From positions 1-39,416 of the forward strand of contig JAUXAL010000037.1 in the NCBI GenBank assembly GCA_030619925.1: a stretch of 39,416 bases of DNA, read 5' to 3'. This DNA comes from Phycisphaerae bacterium. Lineage in GTDB: Bacteria > Planctomycetota > Phycisphaerae > Sedimentisphaerales > Anaerobacaceae. This document shows, one piece after another, positions 24,938-33,429 of this stretch. The translations under genes and the position numbers were made by a program. The notes below the pieces were generated by a model. The model was not told where the DNA came from, ran no database searches, and worked only from the letters and a program-made list of their open reading frames with translations. Within the stretch, counting starts at the first letter, position 1; every line of letters begins with the position of its first letter.

Positions 24938-25707
24938 TTTAGATTCTCAAACTGACCGGTTTGGTTGCAGTAATGCTAGTAAGTGTCCTATTAACACTAA
25001 CATAGCGCAGTTTGTCATTCCTTCGCTTCGCTCAAGGACAAGTCTGAGTGGGACGAAGCGGTCGCCACGGCTCCCAGCCAGGGTGAAGCGAAGAATCTCA
25101 ATGCCGTTATGATCCAGTTATCCTATTCAAAGGCCAGCCGCCCGAAGGGCGGTCTGATCATGGCCGGCGCTGCCGGCTTTCGGCTTCGCCTCAGAATGAC
25201 AGCAAAGAACGGCAAGTTTGAGTTAAAGAATTCAAAAAATCCTTATAGCCGTTGCCGGGTTAATATTTGGAATTTTGGCCATTTTATGTCATTGCGAGCG
25301 GCTTCAAGCCATCCCCAAGCTCGTCCCGATTTTTCGGGACTCGCTTGAGGCTGCCACTCCCTTGGGGACACCTTACGGCGCCAGGAAATTAGATGATACA
25401 GAATATTAGTTGCAATTCTGAGGTGGTTCTTTTGTGTGCGATAATCAACGTCCCATAATATATGTTATGTTTCATTCAGGCCTCATTCTGGGCCAAGTAC
25501 GCGGTTTCTGTGTTTTTGGGGTTTTCGGCGTAATTCTGTTCGTTTGCTCCTTTGGGACGACTGCTCGCCGCTTTGGCGAGGACGGGCCTCCTAATCGACC
25601 TTGAATAAGTTTTTAGACAATAATTTGATTGAGGCCTCGCCTCAGACTGTTTTATTCCTGGATTCCCGCCTTCGCGGGAATGACAGGAGGGACGACGTAA
25701 AGCGATA
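24938..25707. repeat. 770-bp intergenic region crowded with palindromic repeats
   Basis: No gene is supported. Elements seen: a 'cattccttcgcttcgctcaa' type dispersed repeat (about 25014-25100); a 'cttcgcctcagaatgacag' fragment (about 25182-25202); a 'cattgcgagc' element with the hairpin gtcccga/tcgggac (25323-25340); ctcgcc/ggcgag (25564-25580); and 'ctggattcccgccttcgcgg' with the perfect stem attcccgc/gcgggaat (25662-25681). The last recurs at 39379-39398. The region separates the + strand FloA operon from the convergent TPR gene. Confidence 0.65.
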
Positions 25708-27330
25708 CTACGGTGAGAATGGATAATTGGCGTTAATTGCCTGGTCGGCTGTATCTGAGAGATTGTCCCACATAGCAGTTACTCTGTCTAATAGGCCCAG
25801 GTTCTGGAGAACTATTGAGATGTTGACCGTGGCGTCGGGACAGGCAAAATTATCCTCCAGGTGACGCTCAAGGTTGATAAGCGACGAGGCAAACTTTACC
25901 TTGTCACAATAAAGCAAAGCTGTTTTATAGTGGAGCTCGAGCGTATCTTTGTCGAGACAATCAGGGCCAAGCAGTTCGTCCAGTATAGCTGGTTTCTGGT
26001 CCATTTCAAATAGACAGACGGCCAGCTTGCTCCTGGCTCTGGTGTAGGCTGGGTTTATATCCAGGGCCGTTTGGAATAAGTTAACGGCGTCGACTATCCT
26101 TCCGACGCTCATCATCAGGACGCCAAGTCTATAGTGCAAATCCGGATTCTGCGCGCGATGGGCGATTTCCTGACGGTGTGCTGTAATCACAGCCTTGGTC
26201 AGACCGGCCAGGTCGGTTTCATCGTCAAAATTACCAAACGGCGAATTATCGCTAAGACCGGCCTTGAATTGCAGGATAGCTGTTTCGGTGAACAGCAATG
26301 AGCTGTTCGGCTGAATTGCCGCTGCGAGTGATAATGTGCCTAAGGCGTCTAATACGTTACCGGCCAATTTTTGGGAGATTGCCAGGCCGATGTAGGCATC
26401 GACTATTTTGTCATTTATCTCGACGGCCTTGTTGAATTGTTGTGCGGCAAGCCGCTCCTGGTGCAACTGTAAATAATGTGACCCAAGCTTTATAGTGGCC
26501 TCGAGGAAATCCGGGCAGGTCCGAATGGCTTCTTCGTATTGCGAAACGGCCTCAGCGGCGGCACCGAGCATACGAAGAACATCGGCACGCTTCAAAAGCA
26601 AATCGCCCCTGTGTGATTGGGTTTGCAATAAGTCCTCAAGGTGGTCCAGTGCCTCGGGAAGCCGGCCATCGGCAATAAGCTGGTCCGTATCGGGGTCTTG
26701 GGTATGGAAATTGTCCGGATGTATTAAAATTGCGGTGTTAAACGTTTGAATAGCTTCGGTATACCTGGCGGTGGCAATGTACAAATGCCCAAGCGTGACA
26801 AGTGTTGATATGTCGTCAGGATACTCATTTTTCAACAGTTCGTATTGTTGTATGGTTTTTTCCAGCTGTTGATTTTTAAAATAGATGGCAGCCAGCCGCT
26901 GGGCCGGAAGCTGCAAATGGTTTTTGAACTTTAGGCAATCCTGATAAAACTCCACAGCTTGCGATTCCTTGCCAAGCCGTTCATAACAATGGCCAAGGGC
27001 ATAAAGGGCCATTGTGTTATTGGGCTGGCGCATATAGATTGAGTTTAGCTCTTTGATTGCCTCGTTGAGCTGGTTGTTATGCAGGCAAATGGCAGCCGCT
27101 GCCAGCCGCCCGTATGTGCAGGAAGGATTCTCAAAGAGATACAGCCTTATCTGCTCGGCGGCTGCGTCCGGCTTCATATCGCCCATCAGCTCAACGGCTT
27201 TACTAAGCTGATAATATTGGGTGGATTGGCTATTGCCTGCCGGGAGTTTGACCGCCCCTAACCAGTGCCATATCAAATCGGCCGTATCGACCGTTATCGC
27301 CCTACCGAGGATTTCCAGCAGTCGGCTCAT
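25708..27330 (-). CDS. Tetratricopeptide repeat protein
   Basis: A 540-residue protein consisting mainly of about ten TPR units, such as 'NTMALYALGHCYERLGKESQ', 'DISTLVTLGHLYIATARYTE', 'LEATIKLGSHYLQLHQERLA' and 'DLHYRLGVLMMSVGRIVDAV'. TPR arrays form a right-handed superhelix that binds partner proteins. No catalytic domain, signal peptide or membrane helix is evident, so a cytosolic scaffold is the best guess. The start at ATG 27330 (MSRLLEILGRAITVDTADLI) is chosen because gaggggg stands a few bases in front; a TTG 11 codons upstream is the alternative. It stands alone, with long repeat-rich spacers on both sides. Confidence 0.85.
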   Translation of the reverse strand: MSRLLEILGRAITVDTADLIWHWLGAVKLPAGNSQSTQYYQLSKAVELMGDMKPDAAAEQIRLYLFENPSCTYGRLAAAAICLHNNQLNEAIKELNSIYMRQPNNTMALYALGHCYERLGKESQAVEFYQDCLKFKNHLQLPAQRLAAIYFKNQQLEKTIQQYELLKNEYPDDISTLVTLGHLYIATARYTEAIQTFNTAILIHPDNFHTQDPDTDQLIADGRLPEALDHLEDLLQTQSHRGDLLLKRADVLRMLGAAAEAVSQYEEAIRTCPDFLEATIKLGSHYLQLHQERLAAQQFNKAVEINDKIVDAYIGLAISQKLAGNVLDALGTLSLAAAIQPNSSLLFTETAILQFKAGLSDNSPFGNFDDETDLAGLTKAVITAHRQEIAHRAQNPDLHYRLGVLMMSVGRIVDAVNLFQTALDINPAYTRARSKLAVCLFEMDQKPAILDELLGPDCLDKDTLELHYKTALLYCDKVKFASSLINLERHLEDNFACPDATVNISIVLQNLGLLDRVTAMWDNLSDTADQAINANYPFSP

Positions 27331-27562
27331 ACACCCCCTCACATCCAATTTCTCGATTTTCAATCGTATAAATCTGAAGCTAAACGCTACACGCTATTAA
27401 AGGGTATCGACAATAGGCGAAGGCCGATTAACCCCGGTTTTGGTAATTAGTCACCTTGCTTTTCATTTTGTCTTTTCGTTGTGGCGATTGTGTGTGATGT
27501 ACGGGTTGTTACGATTTTAGAAGCCGTTTATCGGATTTTACCCCCCGAAAAAATCGGTCTAT

Positions 27563-27589
27563 AAAAACCGTTGTCACTGCAATCCAAAT
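27563..27589 (+). repeat. Direct repeat 'aaaaaccg-ttgtcactgcaatcc', copy 1
   Basis: 27 bases identical except for one position to 27659-27685. Each copy is followed by a C-rich hairpin (27609-27632 and 27689-27708). Confidence 0.65.
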
Positions 27590-27606
27590 CGCTCTATTAA
27601 CACAAG

Positions 27607-27645
27607 AACACCCCCAAACAAGTTTGAGGGTGCCACCCTGGGTTG
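27607..27645 (+). repeat. Palindromic repeat family A, minimal copy b
   Basis: cacccccaaac (27609-27619) pairs with gtttgagggtg (27622-27632), one mismatch, two-base loop, followed by 'ccaccctgggtt'. It is the shortest copy: the 'tactactctgcgaag' loop segment of copies c and d is absent. Confidence 0.7.
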
Positions 27646-27658
27646 CCTTGAATATATT

Positions 27659-27685
27659 AAAAACCGCTGTCACTGCAATCCAAAT
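27659..27685 (+). repeat. Direct repeat 'aaaaaccg-ctgtcactgcaatcc', copy 2
   Basis: Second copy of the 27-base unit at 27563. The two start 96 bp apart. Confidence 0.65.
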
Positions 27686-27710
27686 AACCCCCCAATAAAT
27701 TGGGGGGCTA
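27682..27710 (-). terminator. Probable terminator after the response-regulator operon
   Basis: On the minus strand ccccccaa (27708-27701) and ttgggggg (27696-27689) form an 8-bp stem with a 4-nt loop, followed by 'ttattt'. A second stem (27719-27726 with 27752-27759) lies between it and the gene stop at 27783. Confidence 0.55.
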
Positions 27711-27782
27711 ATTATAGGAAGGTCTGTAAGTGCAATTCCGTAGTTAATTGGCGGACCTTATTTATTATTGGTTGTAATGCTC

Positions 27783-28265
27783 CTAATCCAGTTTTGCTAT
27801 TTGTGCCTGTTTTTCTATCTCGCTTAAATATGCCAATGTGCGCTCGAGCTTATCGGTCAGGTGTTTTAATTTCAGCATAGTTTTAACTCGTGTTAAAAGC
27901 TCCAGCTTGTTCACGGGTTTGCTGAGAAAATCATCCGTGCCCGAATCAATGGCGCGTTCGATATCGCCGTATTCGTTAAGTGCGGTTACCATTATGACAG
28001 GAATGTCACCGGTTTTGGGGTCGTTTTTTATTCTTTTACAAACCTCAAATCCGCTCATTCTGGGCATCATTACATCCAGCAGAATCAAATCAGGAGGGTC
28101 TTTGCCTATAATCTCCAGCGCCTCGGCGCCATCGCGAGCAGGGACCGTCCGGCAGTCTATATCCTCAAGATAGGCCTGCAGGAGTTCGAGATTCTGCTGG
28201 TTGTCGTCAACAACCAGCACCGTAGGCGTCTTTTCCTGTCCATTGTCGGTCTTAGTCCGGTTCAT
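27783..28265 (-). CDS. Single-domain response regulator (PleD-type receiver)
   Basis: A 160-residue cytosolic protein with one receiver domain and a short helical tail. The acidic pocket is Asp20-Asp21 ('VLVVDDNQQNLELL'), the phosphoacceptor is Asp64 ('LILLDVMMPRMSGFEVC'), with Thr94 ('MVTALNEY') and Lys116 ('LSKPVNK'), so it should be phosphorylatable. There is no DNA-binding or enzymatic output; residues 125-160 form a coiled-coil-like helix. It is the last gene of the minus operon, 28 bp after the DJ-1/PfpI gene. A histidine kinase without its own receiver is encoded 3.1 kb away on the opposite strand (31382), a possible partner. aggag lies 10 nt before the ATG. Confidence 0.92.
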   Translation of the reverse strand: MNRTKTDNGQEKTPTVLVVDDNQQNLELLQAYLEDIDCRTVPARDGAEALEIIGKDPPDLILLDVMMPRMSGFEVCKRIKNDPKTGDIPVIMVTALNEYGDIERAIDSGTDDFLSKPVNKLELLTRVKTMLKLKHLTDKLERTLAYLSEIEKQAQIAKLD

Positions 28266-28293
28266 AACACAATTACTCCTATTTGCTTACTCA

Positions 28294-28809
28294 TTATTTT
28301 TCCAGAGCCCTCAAAATCGCTGTGCAAAAGGCGGGCAAATCGTCGGGCTTTCGTGACGTAATCAAATTTCCGTCCACAACACACTCGGCGTCCACATACT
28401 CGGCACCGGCGTTCTTAATATCATCCCTAATCGCCATAAAACAGGTTGCCTTTTTGCCCCTGTAAACCGTGGTGCTGCATAACAGCCATCCGCCGTGACA
28501 GATAGCCGCTATGACCTTGCCTGCGTTTACCATGTCGTTTGCAAACTTTATCACATCTGCGCTTCTTCGCATAAAATCCGGTGCGAACCCGCCCGGCACA
28601 ACCATACAATCATAATCGCCGGCGTTAGCTTCCTTGGCCGAAACCTCTGAGAGGCAGGGATAACCTTCCTTTGAATGGTATTCTTTTTCTGCCTCAGCCG
28701 CAACCAAATTAACCTCGAAACCGGCTTCGCGGAATCGATAGTAAGGATACCAGACTTCAAGGACCTGATACATCTCGTCAACCATAATAGCTACTTTTTT
28801 GGCTGCCAT
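28294..28809 (-). CDS. DJ-1/PfpI family protein
   Basis: A 171-residue cytosolic protein of the DJ-1/ThiJ/PfpI superfamily. The nucleophile elbow is 'AAICHGGWLL' with Cys104-His105, the usual acidic partner could come from 'VDEMYQVLEVWYP', and 'YDCMVVPGGFAPDFMRR' carries the conserved glycine loop. Members act as deglycases, glyoxalases, proteases or chaperones in carbonyl and oxidative stress; which one cannot be fixed here. It starts 5 nt after the stop of the sialidase fusion gene, with aaggag overlapping that stop, so the two are translationally coupled. Confidence 0.9.
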   Translation of the reverse strand: MAAKKVAIMVDEMYQVLEVWYPYYRFREAGFEVNLVAAEAEKEYHSKEGYPCLSEVSAKEANAGDYDCMVVPGGFAPDFMRRSADVIKFANDMVNAGKVIAAICHGGWLLCSTTVYRGKKATCFMAIRDDIKNAGAEYVDAECVVDGNLITSRKPDDLPAFCTAILRALEK

Positions 28810-28814
28810 TTTCG

Positions 28815-30863
28815 CTACTCCTTTTTGTTATTTGCCGGCATTGGTTGTTTGAGCCAGGCCAGGTTGAACACGTAATATTGTTTACTGCTGATTAAGTGGA
28901 TGAGTCCATTGGGCGTTTGGGTGGCCGCCAGGTACCCTCGGGGTTCGGCATGGGTTTGGTCCATAACAAACCGGCCTGTATTACCGCCGCCGTCCAGCTC
29001 TCTGGCGGGGCCGCCATCGGTGAGCAGGCGTTTGATAGGCCAGGTCCTGCCCTCGTCAAACGAAAGGGCTGCAAACATACCGTAGACGCGGCGCTCTTTC
29101 CCGGCAGAGTCACGAAGCAGCACGCCCTTAGGATCTTTTCTACTGGAATCCGTAAATGACACGAACAAAATTGGTCCTTCCTGCAGGCGTCTTAGAATCA
29201 GTCGTTGCCCCCCACCGATTGGCGGGAAATCGCTGGTAGAATATGTCCAGGTCTGTCCCATGTCGTTCGAGATGCTCATTGGCATTCGGCCATCGACGTT
29301 GTTGCCGCGTCCGAAGGCCATTAAACTGCCGTCTCTTAGCTGCACTACGCCGGCGTGAATACCTGCGATCCAATGGCCCGTTGCACCATCTTCAAACTTG
29401 GGGGCCGGCTGCCCTTGCCCGGGGTCGGTCCAGGTCTTTCCATTATTACGGCTGATGTGTATAACGGTGCCGCCACTGCCGCCTGGGCCGGCGTCACAAG
29501 GTAAAATGATGAAGCCTTCGCGTGTTCGAAAGACCGATTCGACGGGTTGGTGACGATGGCCGTGTTCCGGGGCGATGAGCCGAGCTTTTGACCAGGTGGC
29601 GCCGGAATCAACGGAAGTACGCATTACCAGAGCAAGATTACCCCAGGTGCCTACCGCGGAAAGGCCGTTGAAGTGACATATAGTCCTTTGGCCATCGTAC
29701 CACATTGCCGGTGCATGGTCATTGCGGTCTGGCGCGTCCCAAAAAAGCGAGGCCGGCTCCCACTGCTCGGAGCCGTACCGCAAGCGGCTGGCAAGAATCG
29801 CCAACTCGCGCCCACGTTCAGTACGGCACGAATACCAAATGGCTAACAGGTCGCCATTGGGGCAATCGACCAGTGCAGGGTCGTGATTGTGCTTCGAGTA
29901 CATCGGGCCATCAGAGCCAGGCGGTATCTTGACGTACTCGATTGGGCCGTTGAAATATGGCTTTGCGGGGTCAGGGGCTCTGGATAAGTCGGGGGGAATT
30001 TGTTGGTTGACGTTTTGCTGGTTAAGAGGAAGTTGTGGAATCCGTAGCTGTTTTGTTTTGGGCATCTCGGCGAGGACAACGCGAAAGCCGATTGCCCAGC
30101 TTTCATCCTCCGGCGGCGCTGCGAGACGATTAGCCGAGCGCAGGTACTGCAATTCTGTGCTGTGACTGCCCCCGCGGGCGACCCTGAAGTCACCGCCGGC
30201 GCGCCCCACCGGGTCGATTTGTTCTCTTTGCTCATAAGGTCCATACCAATCGTAACACCATTCCTCTACATTGCCGTGCATATCGAAAAGGCCCCAGGAG
30301 TTCGCAGGTGTGGCAGCAACCCGCAGCGGTACCGGCTTGGGCTGCCAGGTCTCTGTTTGGTTCTTGCGGTAGAGGCGCGGCAGGTCATCGCCGGTATTAT
30401 ACGCAGTAGTAGTGCCGGCGCGGCAGGCGTATTCCCACTCGGCCTCGGTCGGCAGACGGTAAGGTTTGCCTTCCTTATTCGAGAGCCATTCGCAGAATTT
30501 GGCCGCCTCGTGCCAGCTCACAAAAACGACCGCCTCATCGTCCTGCCTGGAGAAACCGAGCTTTCCACGAAGCTCGCCGTGCTCCGGGTCGAACTGCTCG
30601 TACTGGGCGTTGGTTACCTCAGTTACAGCCATGTGAAAAGGCCCGGTGATGTTCACCTTGTGCACGGGCCGCTCGTCCCAATCGCCGCCTTGTTTTTGTC
30701 CCATCAGAAAGGAGCCCGGCTCGATGCGAACAAACTTCATACCAACGGAATTAACGAAGGTATCAGGCATTTGCGCAGAAGGTGACTCTGGTGCGGTGTT
30801 AAGGCAGCTCAGCCCCATCGCCAAGCAGATTACAGGTATCGCTATCGGTTTGTTTTTCATCAT
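28815..30863 (-). CDS. Exported FGE-sulfatase (SUMF1) / BNR sialidase fusion
   Basis: A 682-residue exported protein. After a signal peptide (MMKNKPIAIPVICLAMGLSC; the Cys is not in a good lipobox) comes an FGE-sulfatase/SUMF1-like domain at about 35-265: 'NSVGMKFVRIEPGSFLMG', 'PVHKVNITGPFHMAVTEVTN', 'YRLPTEAEWEYACRAGT', 'WGLFDMHGNVEEWCYDWYG', 'ARGGSHS'. A six-bladed sialidase-like propeller follows (about 285-675), with Asp-box repeats 'SVDSGATWS', 'SRNNGKTWT', 'SNDMGQTWT' and 'SFDEGRTWP'. The N-terminal half need not be a true formylglycine enzyme: such domains also act as lectin-like modules. The sialidase half suggests glycan cleavage outside the cell. The start has gaaagg 8 nt upstream; a TTG 5 codons earlier is unlikely. 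It lies 11 nt after the 88-residue gene. Confidence 0.88.
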   Translation of the reverse strand: MMKNKPIAIPVICLAMGLSCLNTAPESPSAQMPDTFVNSVGMKFVRIEPGSFLMGQKQGGDWDERPVHKVNITGPFHMAVTEVTNAQYEQFDPEHGELRGKLGFSRQDDEAVVFVSWHEAAKFCEWLSNKEGKPYRLPTEAEWEYACRAGTTTAYNTGDDLPRLYRKNQTETWQPKPVPLRVAATPANSWGLFDMHGNVEEWCYDWYGPYEQREQIDPVGRAGGDFRVARGGSHSTELQYLRSANRLAAPPEDESWAIGFRVVLAEMPKTKQLRIPQLPLNQQNVNQQIPPDLSRAPDPAKPYFNGPIEYVKIPPGSDGPMYSKHNHDPALVDCPNGDLLAIWYSCRTERGRELAILASRLRYGSEQWEPASLFWDAPDRNDHAPAMWYDGQRTICHFNGLSAVGTWGNLALVMRTSVDSGATWSKARLIAPEHGHRHQPVESVFRTREGFIILPCDAGPGGSGGTVIHISRNNGKTWTDPGQGQPAPKFEDGATGHWIAGIHAGVVQLRDGSLMAFGRGNNVDGRMPMSISNDMGQTWTYSTSDFPPIGGGQRLILRRLQEGPILFVSFTDSSRKDPKGVLLRDSAGKERRVYGMFAALSFDEGRTWPIKRLLTDGGPARELDGGGNTGRFVMDQTHAEPRGYLAATQTPNGLIHLISSKQYYVFNLAWLKQPMPANNKKE

Positions 30864-30874
30864 TAGACCGCCTT

Positions 30875-31141
30875 TCAAGTGATTTGATTGCTGTGATTTT
30901 CGATAAATTGTCGGACTTCCGGCCTGATGTAGAGCTTCTCAATATCGGTCACTTTCGGCACAGCCTCGGCACAAACCGCCGCGGCCACAACTGATGGGGC
31001 TTGCGTATCCACAAAGAATATCTGCCGGCCCTTTATAGTGCAAAGCCCCCCACCGCTTCCGCCAAGTGGCTCATTGCGGATTGTAACGCTGTTCGCTTCC
31101 AACAACGCCAAAAGCTCTTCTAAAATCCTTTGCTCATTCAT
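30875..31141 (-). CDS. Small conserved-looking protein of unknown function
   Basis: An 88-residue protein, no named family recognised. The sequence is compact and looks globular: helix 'NEQRILEELLALLEANSVTI', a Gly-rich turn 'RNEPLGGSGGGLCTIKG', strand 'RQIFFVDTQAPSVVAAAVCA', and the end 'EKLYIRPEVRQFIENHS'. I recall similar short unannotated proteins in Planctomycetota. The frame remains open for 55 codons upstream, but that part translates the palindromic repeat at 31251 and has no binding site, so the start is set at ATG 31141. It heads the minus operon in front of the sialidase fusion, opposite the histidine kinase. Confidence 0.65.
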   Translation of the reverse strand: MNEQRILEELLALLEANSVTIRNEPLGGSGGGLCTIKGRQIFFVDTQAPSVVAAAVCAEAVPKVTDIEKLYIRPEVRQFIENHSNQIT

Positions 31142-31250
31142 TGCTCGTATCTCGTATTGCGTATATAGTCGTTCAAGAAAAAACGTATCAAAAGTCGATA
31201 TAGATAGTCGTAAGTCAAGAGTTTCCGGTAAATAATAGCCGGTGGCCAAG

Positions 31251-31323
31251 GGCACCCCCAAACGAGTTTGTACTACTCTGCGAAGCAGCGCTTCGCTGCG
31301 AAGCACGAGAGGGTGCCACCCTG
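31251..31323 (+). repeat. Palindromic repeat family A, full copy c
   Basis: ggcaccc (31251-31257) pairs with gggtgcc (31311-31317). The loop contains 'gtttgtactactctgcgaag' and an inner palindrome (gcgaagcagcgcttcgctgc). It is nearly identical to copy d at 34553-34626. It lies in the divergent promoter region between the 88-residue gene and the histidine kinase. Confidence 0.8.
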
Positions 31324-31381
31324 AATTTTATTATTAACGCAGAAATCACTAAATACCGGATTTTATAGCAGGAGCAGACAA

Positions 31382-32173
31382 TTGGCAAGTATTACAGGAA
31401 AACGCCTTTCTTTGCACAGAAGTCTGGAAGATCAGCAGCATCAAAATGACGCCCTAAAATCCCGGTTTGCCCAGCTCCAGCATCTTGCTAACATGGGCAC
31501 CGCCAGCTATATGATAGCCCACGAAATCAACAATCTGCTCACACCTTTGAGAAACTACGCGACTCTTGCTCTGAACAACCCTGACGATAAAGCCTTAGCT
31601 GAAAAGGCACTACAAAGAGTGGTCCGAAATTGTGAGCGTGCCTCGAAAATTACCGAAAGTATGCTCGCCATAGCAAATGGCCAAACGCAGGAAAAGAAAG
31701 AAGCTCGATTACTCACTTTGGTTGAAGAGATTTTTACCTGTCTTTGCCGGGATTTTGCGAAGGACGGGATAACGGTGGAGACCTGCATTGCCCAAGACTT
31801 AACGGTTTGGGCGGTACCTGTTCAAATTCAACAGGTTCTAATGAATTTGATTCTTAACGCCCGCGATGCGATGCTGCCGCATGGCGGTGTTTTGACCATC
31901 AAAGCCACGGAGAGGAGCGATGCGGTGGAGATAGAAGTTACCGACACCGGCGACGGAATCGAACCGGCCGATTTGAAAAATATTTTCGGCTCGTTTTTCA
32001 CGACGAAAACGGGTAAGAACTCACCGTCTGAGTATTCGGGGTCTGGGCTCGGTCTGGCCTTTTGCAAAAAGATAATAGATGGACACGACGGCTTAATCTC
32101 GGTCGAATCCAAAGTGAGCCAGGGAAGCAAATTTAAGATAACCCTGCCCAAACCACAGTCAGGTAATAGCTGA
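31382..32173 (+). CDS. Cytosolic sensor histidine kinase without input domain
   Basis: A 263-residue kinase of the NtrB/HPK4-like group. It begins with a short coiled-coil ('LEDQQHQNDALKSRFAQLQH'), then the H-box 'YMIAHEINNLLTPLRNYATL' (His47), the N-box 'QVLMNLILNARDAM', G1 'DTGDGIE', F-box 'FGSFFTTKTG' and G2 'GSGLGLAFCKKI'. There is no membrane helix, PAS or GAF domain, so the stimulus must come through a partner. The start is TTG, with aggag 7 nt upstream. Its stop codon shares one base with the ATG of the CNNM gene (TGATG), implying coupled translation. Its best regulator candidate is the receiver protein at 27783. Confidence 0.9.
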   Translation: MASITGKRLSLHRSLEDQQHQNDALKSRFAQLQHLANMGTASYMIAHEINNLLTPLRNYATLALNNPDDKALAEKALQRVVRNCERASKITESMLAIANGQTQEKKEARLLTLVEEIFTCLCRDFAKDGITVETCIAQDLTVWAVPVQIQQVLMNLILNARDAMLPHGGVLTIKATERSDAVEIEVTDTGDGIEPADLKNIFGSFFTTKTGKNSPSEYSGSGLGLAFCKKIIDGHDGLISVESKVSQGSKFKITLPKPQSGNS

Positions 32174-33429
32174 TGGCCGCTGAGGTTCATCAAATTATCG
32201 GGATGTTAGTGCTGCTTGCCGGTTCGGCTTTTTTTTCAGGAGCCGAAACCGCCTTCTTTAATTTATCACGCAGACAAACGAAGCTACTGCAAGAATCCAA
32301 ACACAGACTGCAAAACCTGGCTGCAAGGCTCGTGAACAGACCGGGGCAATTGCTCAATTGCTTTCTGTTTGGAAATATGACGGTTAACGTTCTGTTTTAT
32401 GCTGTTGCCAGTGTTTTTACAATCCGTGTCAAGGAGCAAAGCGGGTTGATTGCCGCAGCGGTCACCGCCTTGGCGACGTTTGCTGTGCTGTTGCTCTTAG
32501 GCGAAATACTGCCGAAATCGGTGGCCTACGCAAATTCAAAATCTCTGAGTGTCGCTGCCGCCCTGCCGGCTTTTTTGTGTATTCAGATTTTTGTCCCCCT
32601 TCAGTTTGTGTTCAAATTTTTCATATTAGAGCCGGCTCTGCGGCTGTTTTTGGGACCGGCGAGGGGCCCCAAGGTAATAACCGTAGGCGAATTCAAATCT
32701 TTGATTGAGACGACCCGAAAGCAGGGATTGATTACGGCCGATGAAAATAAACTCTTAACAGAGGTTATCGAGCTCGGCTTTCTCAAAGTCCGCCACGTTA
32801 TGCGACCACGGGTGGATATGATTGCCTGCGCTGTTACGGATTCGGCCAAAGCAGCTCGTGAAAAGATGGAAAAAAATCACCTGACAAAGCTGCCCGTTTA
32901 TGTCCGGACAATAGATAATATAATCGGCCTGGTATACCTTCGGCAGCTCCTGCTTCGACCAACGGTCTCACTTGACAGGATTGTTCAACAGGTGCATTTT
33001 GTCCCGGAGCAAAAGACGGTGGAATCTCTGCTGGAATTTTTCCGCAGAAGCCGCACCGATACGGCAATAGTTGTGGACGAATACGGCGGCATCGCGGGTT
33101 CTGTTCGGCTGGAGGACATTGCTGAGGAATTGTTCGGCGAGATCGAACCTGCAAGCGGCATTGAAGCTATCGAGCAGATAGGTCCTTTTGAATATCGGCT
33201 GGCAGGCGACCTGGCCATTCGTGACTGGGCTGAGGTATTCGGCGTCGAGTTAGCCGAGACGCGCGTCGCCACAATCGGCGGGCTGGTAACCGCCCTTCTC
33301 GGCAAAATACCGAAAAGCGGCGACGCGGCATATTTGAAGAACTTGAAATTTACCGTCGAAAGAGTGCATAAACACCGAATAGAAACCTTAATACTAACTT
33401 TTGAGCGGCTGCAAACTGATGGTCAATAG
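32173..33429 (+). CDS. CNNM/CorC-type transporter, full length (DUF21-CBS-CBS-CorC_HlyC)
   Basis: A 418-residue membrane protein of the UPF0053/hemolysin C-like family, proposed magnesium/cobalt exporters. The DUF21 (CNNM) membrane domain occupies about 1-180, with the typical opening 'LLAGSAFFSGAETAFFNLSRRQ' in part and 'LLLGEILPKSVAYANSKSLS'. A CBS pair follows (about 205-330: 'HVMRPRVDMIACAV', 'LTKLPVYVRTIDNIIGLVYL', 'DTAIVVDEYGGIAGSVRLED'), then a C-terminal CorC_HlyC domain (about 340-415, 'YRLAGDLAIRDWAEVFGVEL'). It is coupled by a TGATG overlap to the histidine kinase before it and overlaps the second CNNM gene after it. Confidence 0.92.
   Translation: MAAEVHQIIGMLVLLAGSAFFSGAETAFFNLSRRQTKLLQESKHRLQNLAARLVNRPGQLLNCFLFGNMTVNVLFYAVASVFTIRVKEQSGLIAAAVTALATFAVLLLLGEILPKSVAYANSKSLSVAAALPAFLCIQIFVPLQFVFKFFILEPALRLFLGPARGPKVITVGEFKSLIETTRKQGLITADENKLLTEVIELGFLKVRHVMRPRVDMIACAVTDSAKAAREKMEKNHLTKLPVYVRTIDNIIGLVYLRQLLLRPTVSLDRIVQQVHFVPEQKTVESLLEFFRRSRTDTAIVVDEYGGIAGSVRLEDIAEELFGEIEPASGIEAIEQIGPFEYRLAGDLAIRDWAEVFGVELAETRVATIGGLVTALLGKIPKSGDAAYLKNLKFTVERVHKHRIETLILTFERLQTDGQ

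Noticed and set aside
25109-25348. Open frame of 79 codons on +
   Set aside because: Crosses several dispersed palindromic repeats; peptide has no protein-like pattern.
31142-31306. N-terminal extension of the 88-residue gene to 143 codons
   Set aside because: The extra part translates palindromic repeat copy c and lacks a binding site.
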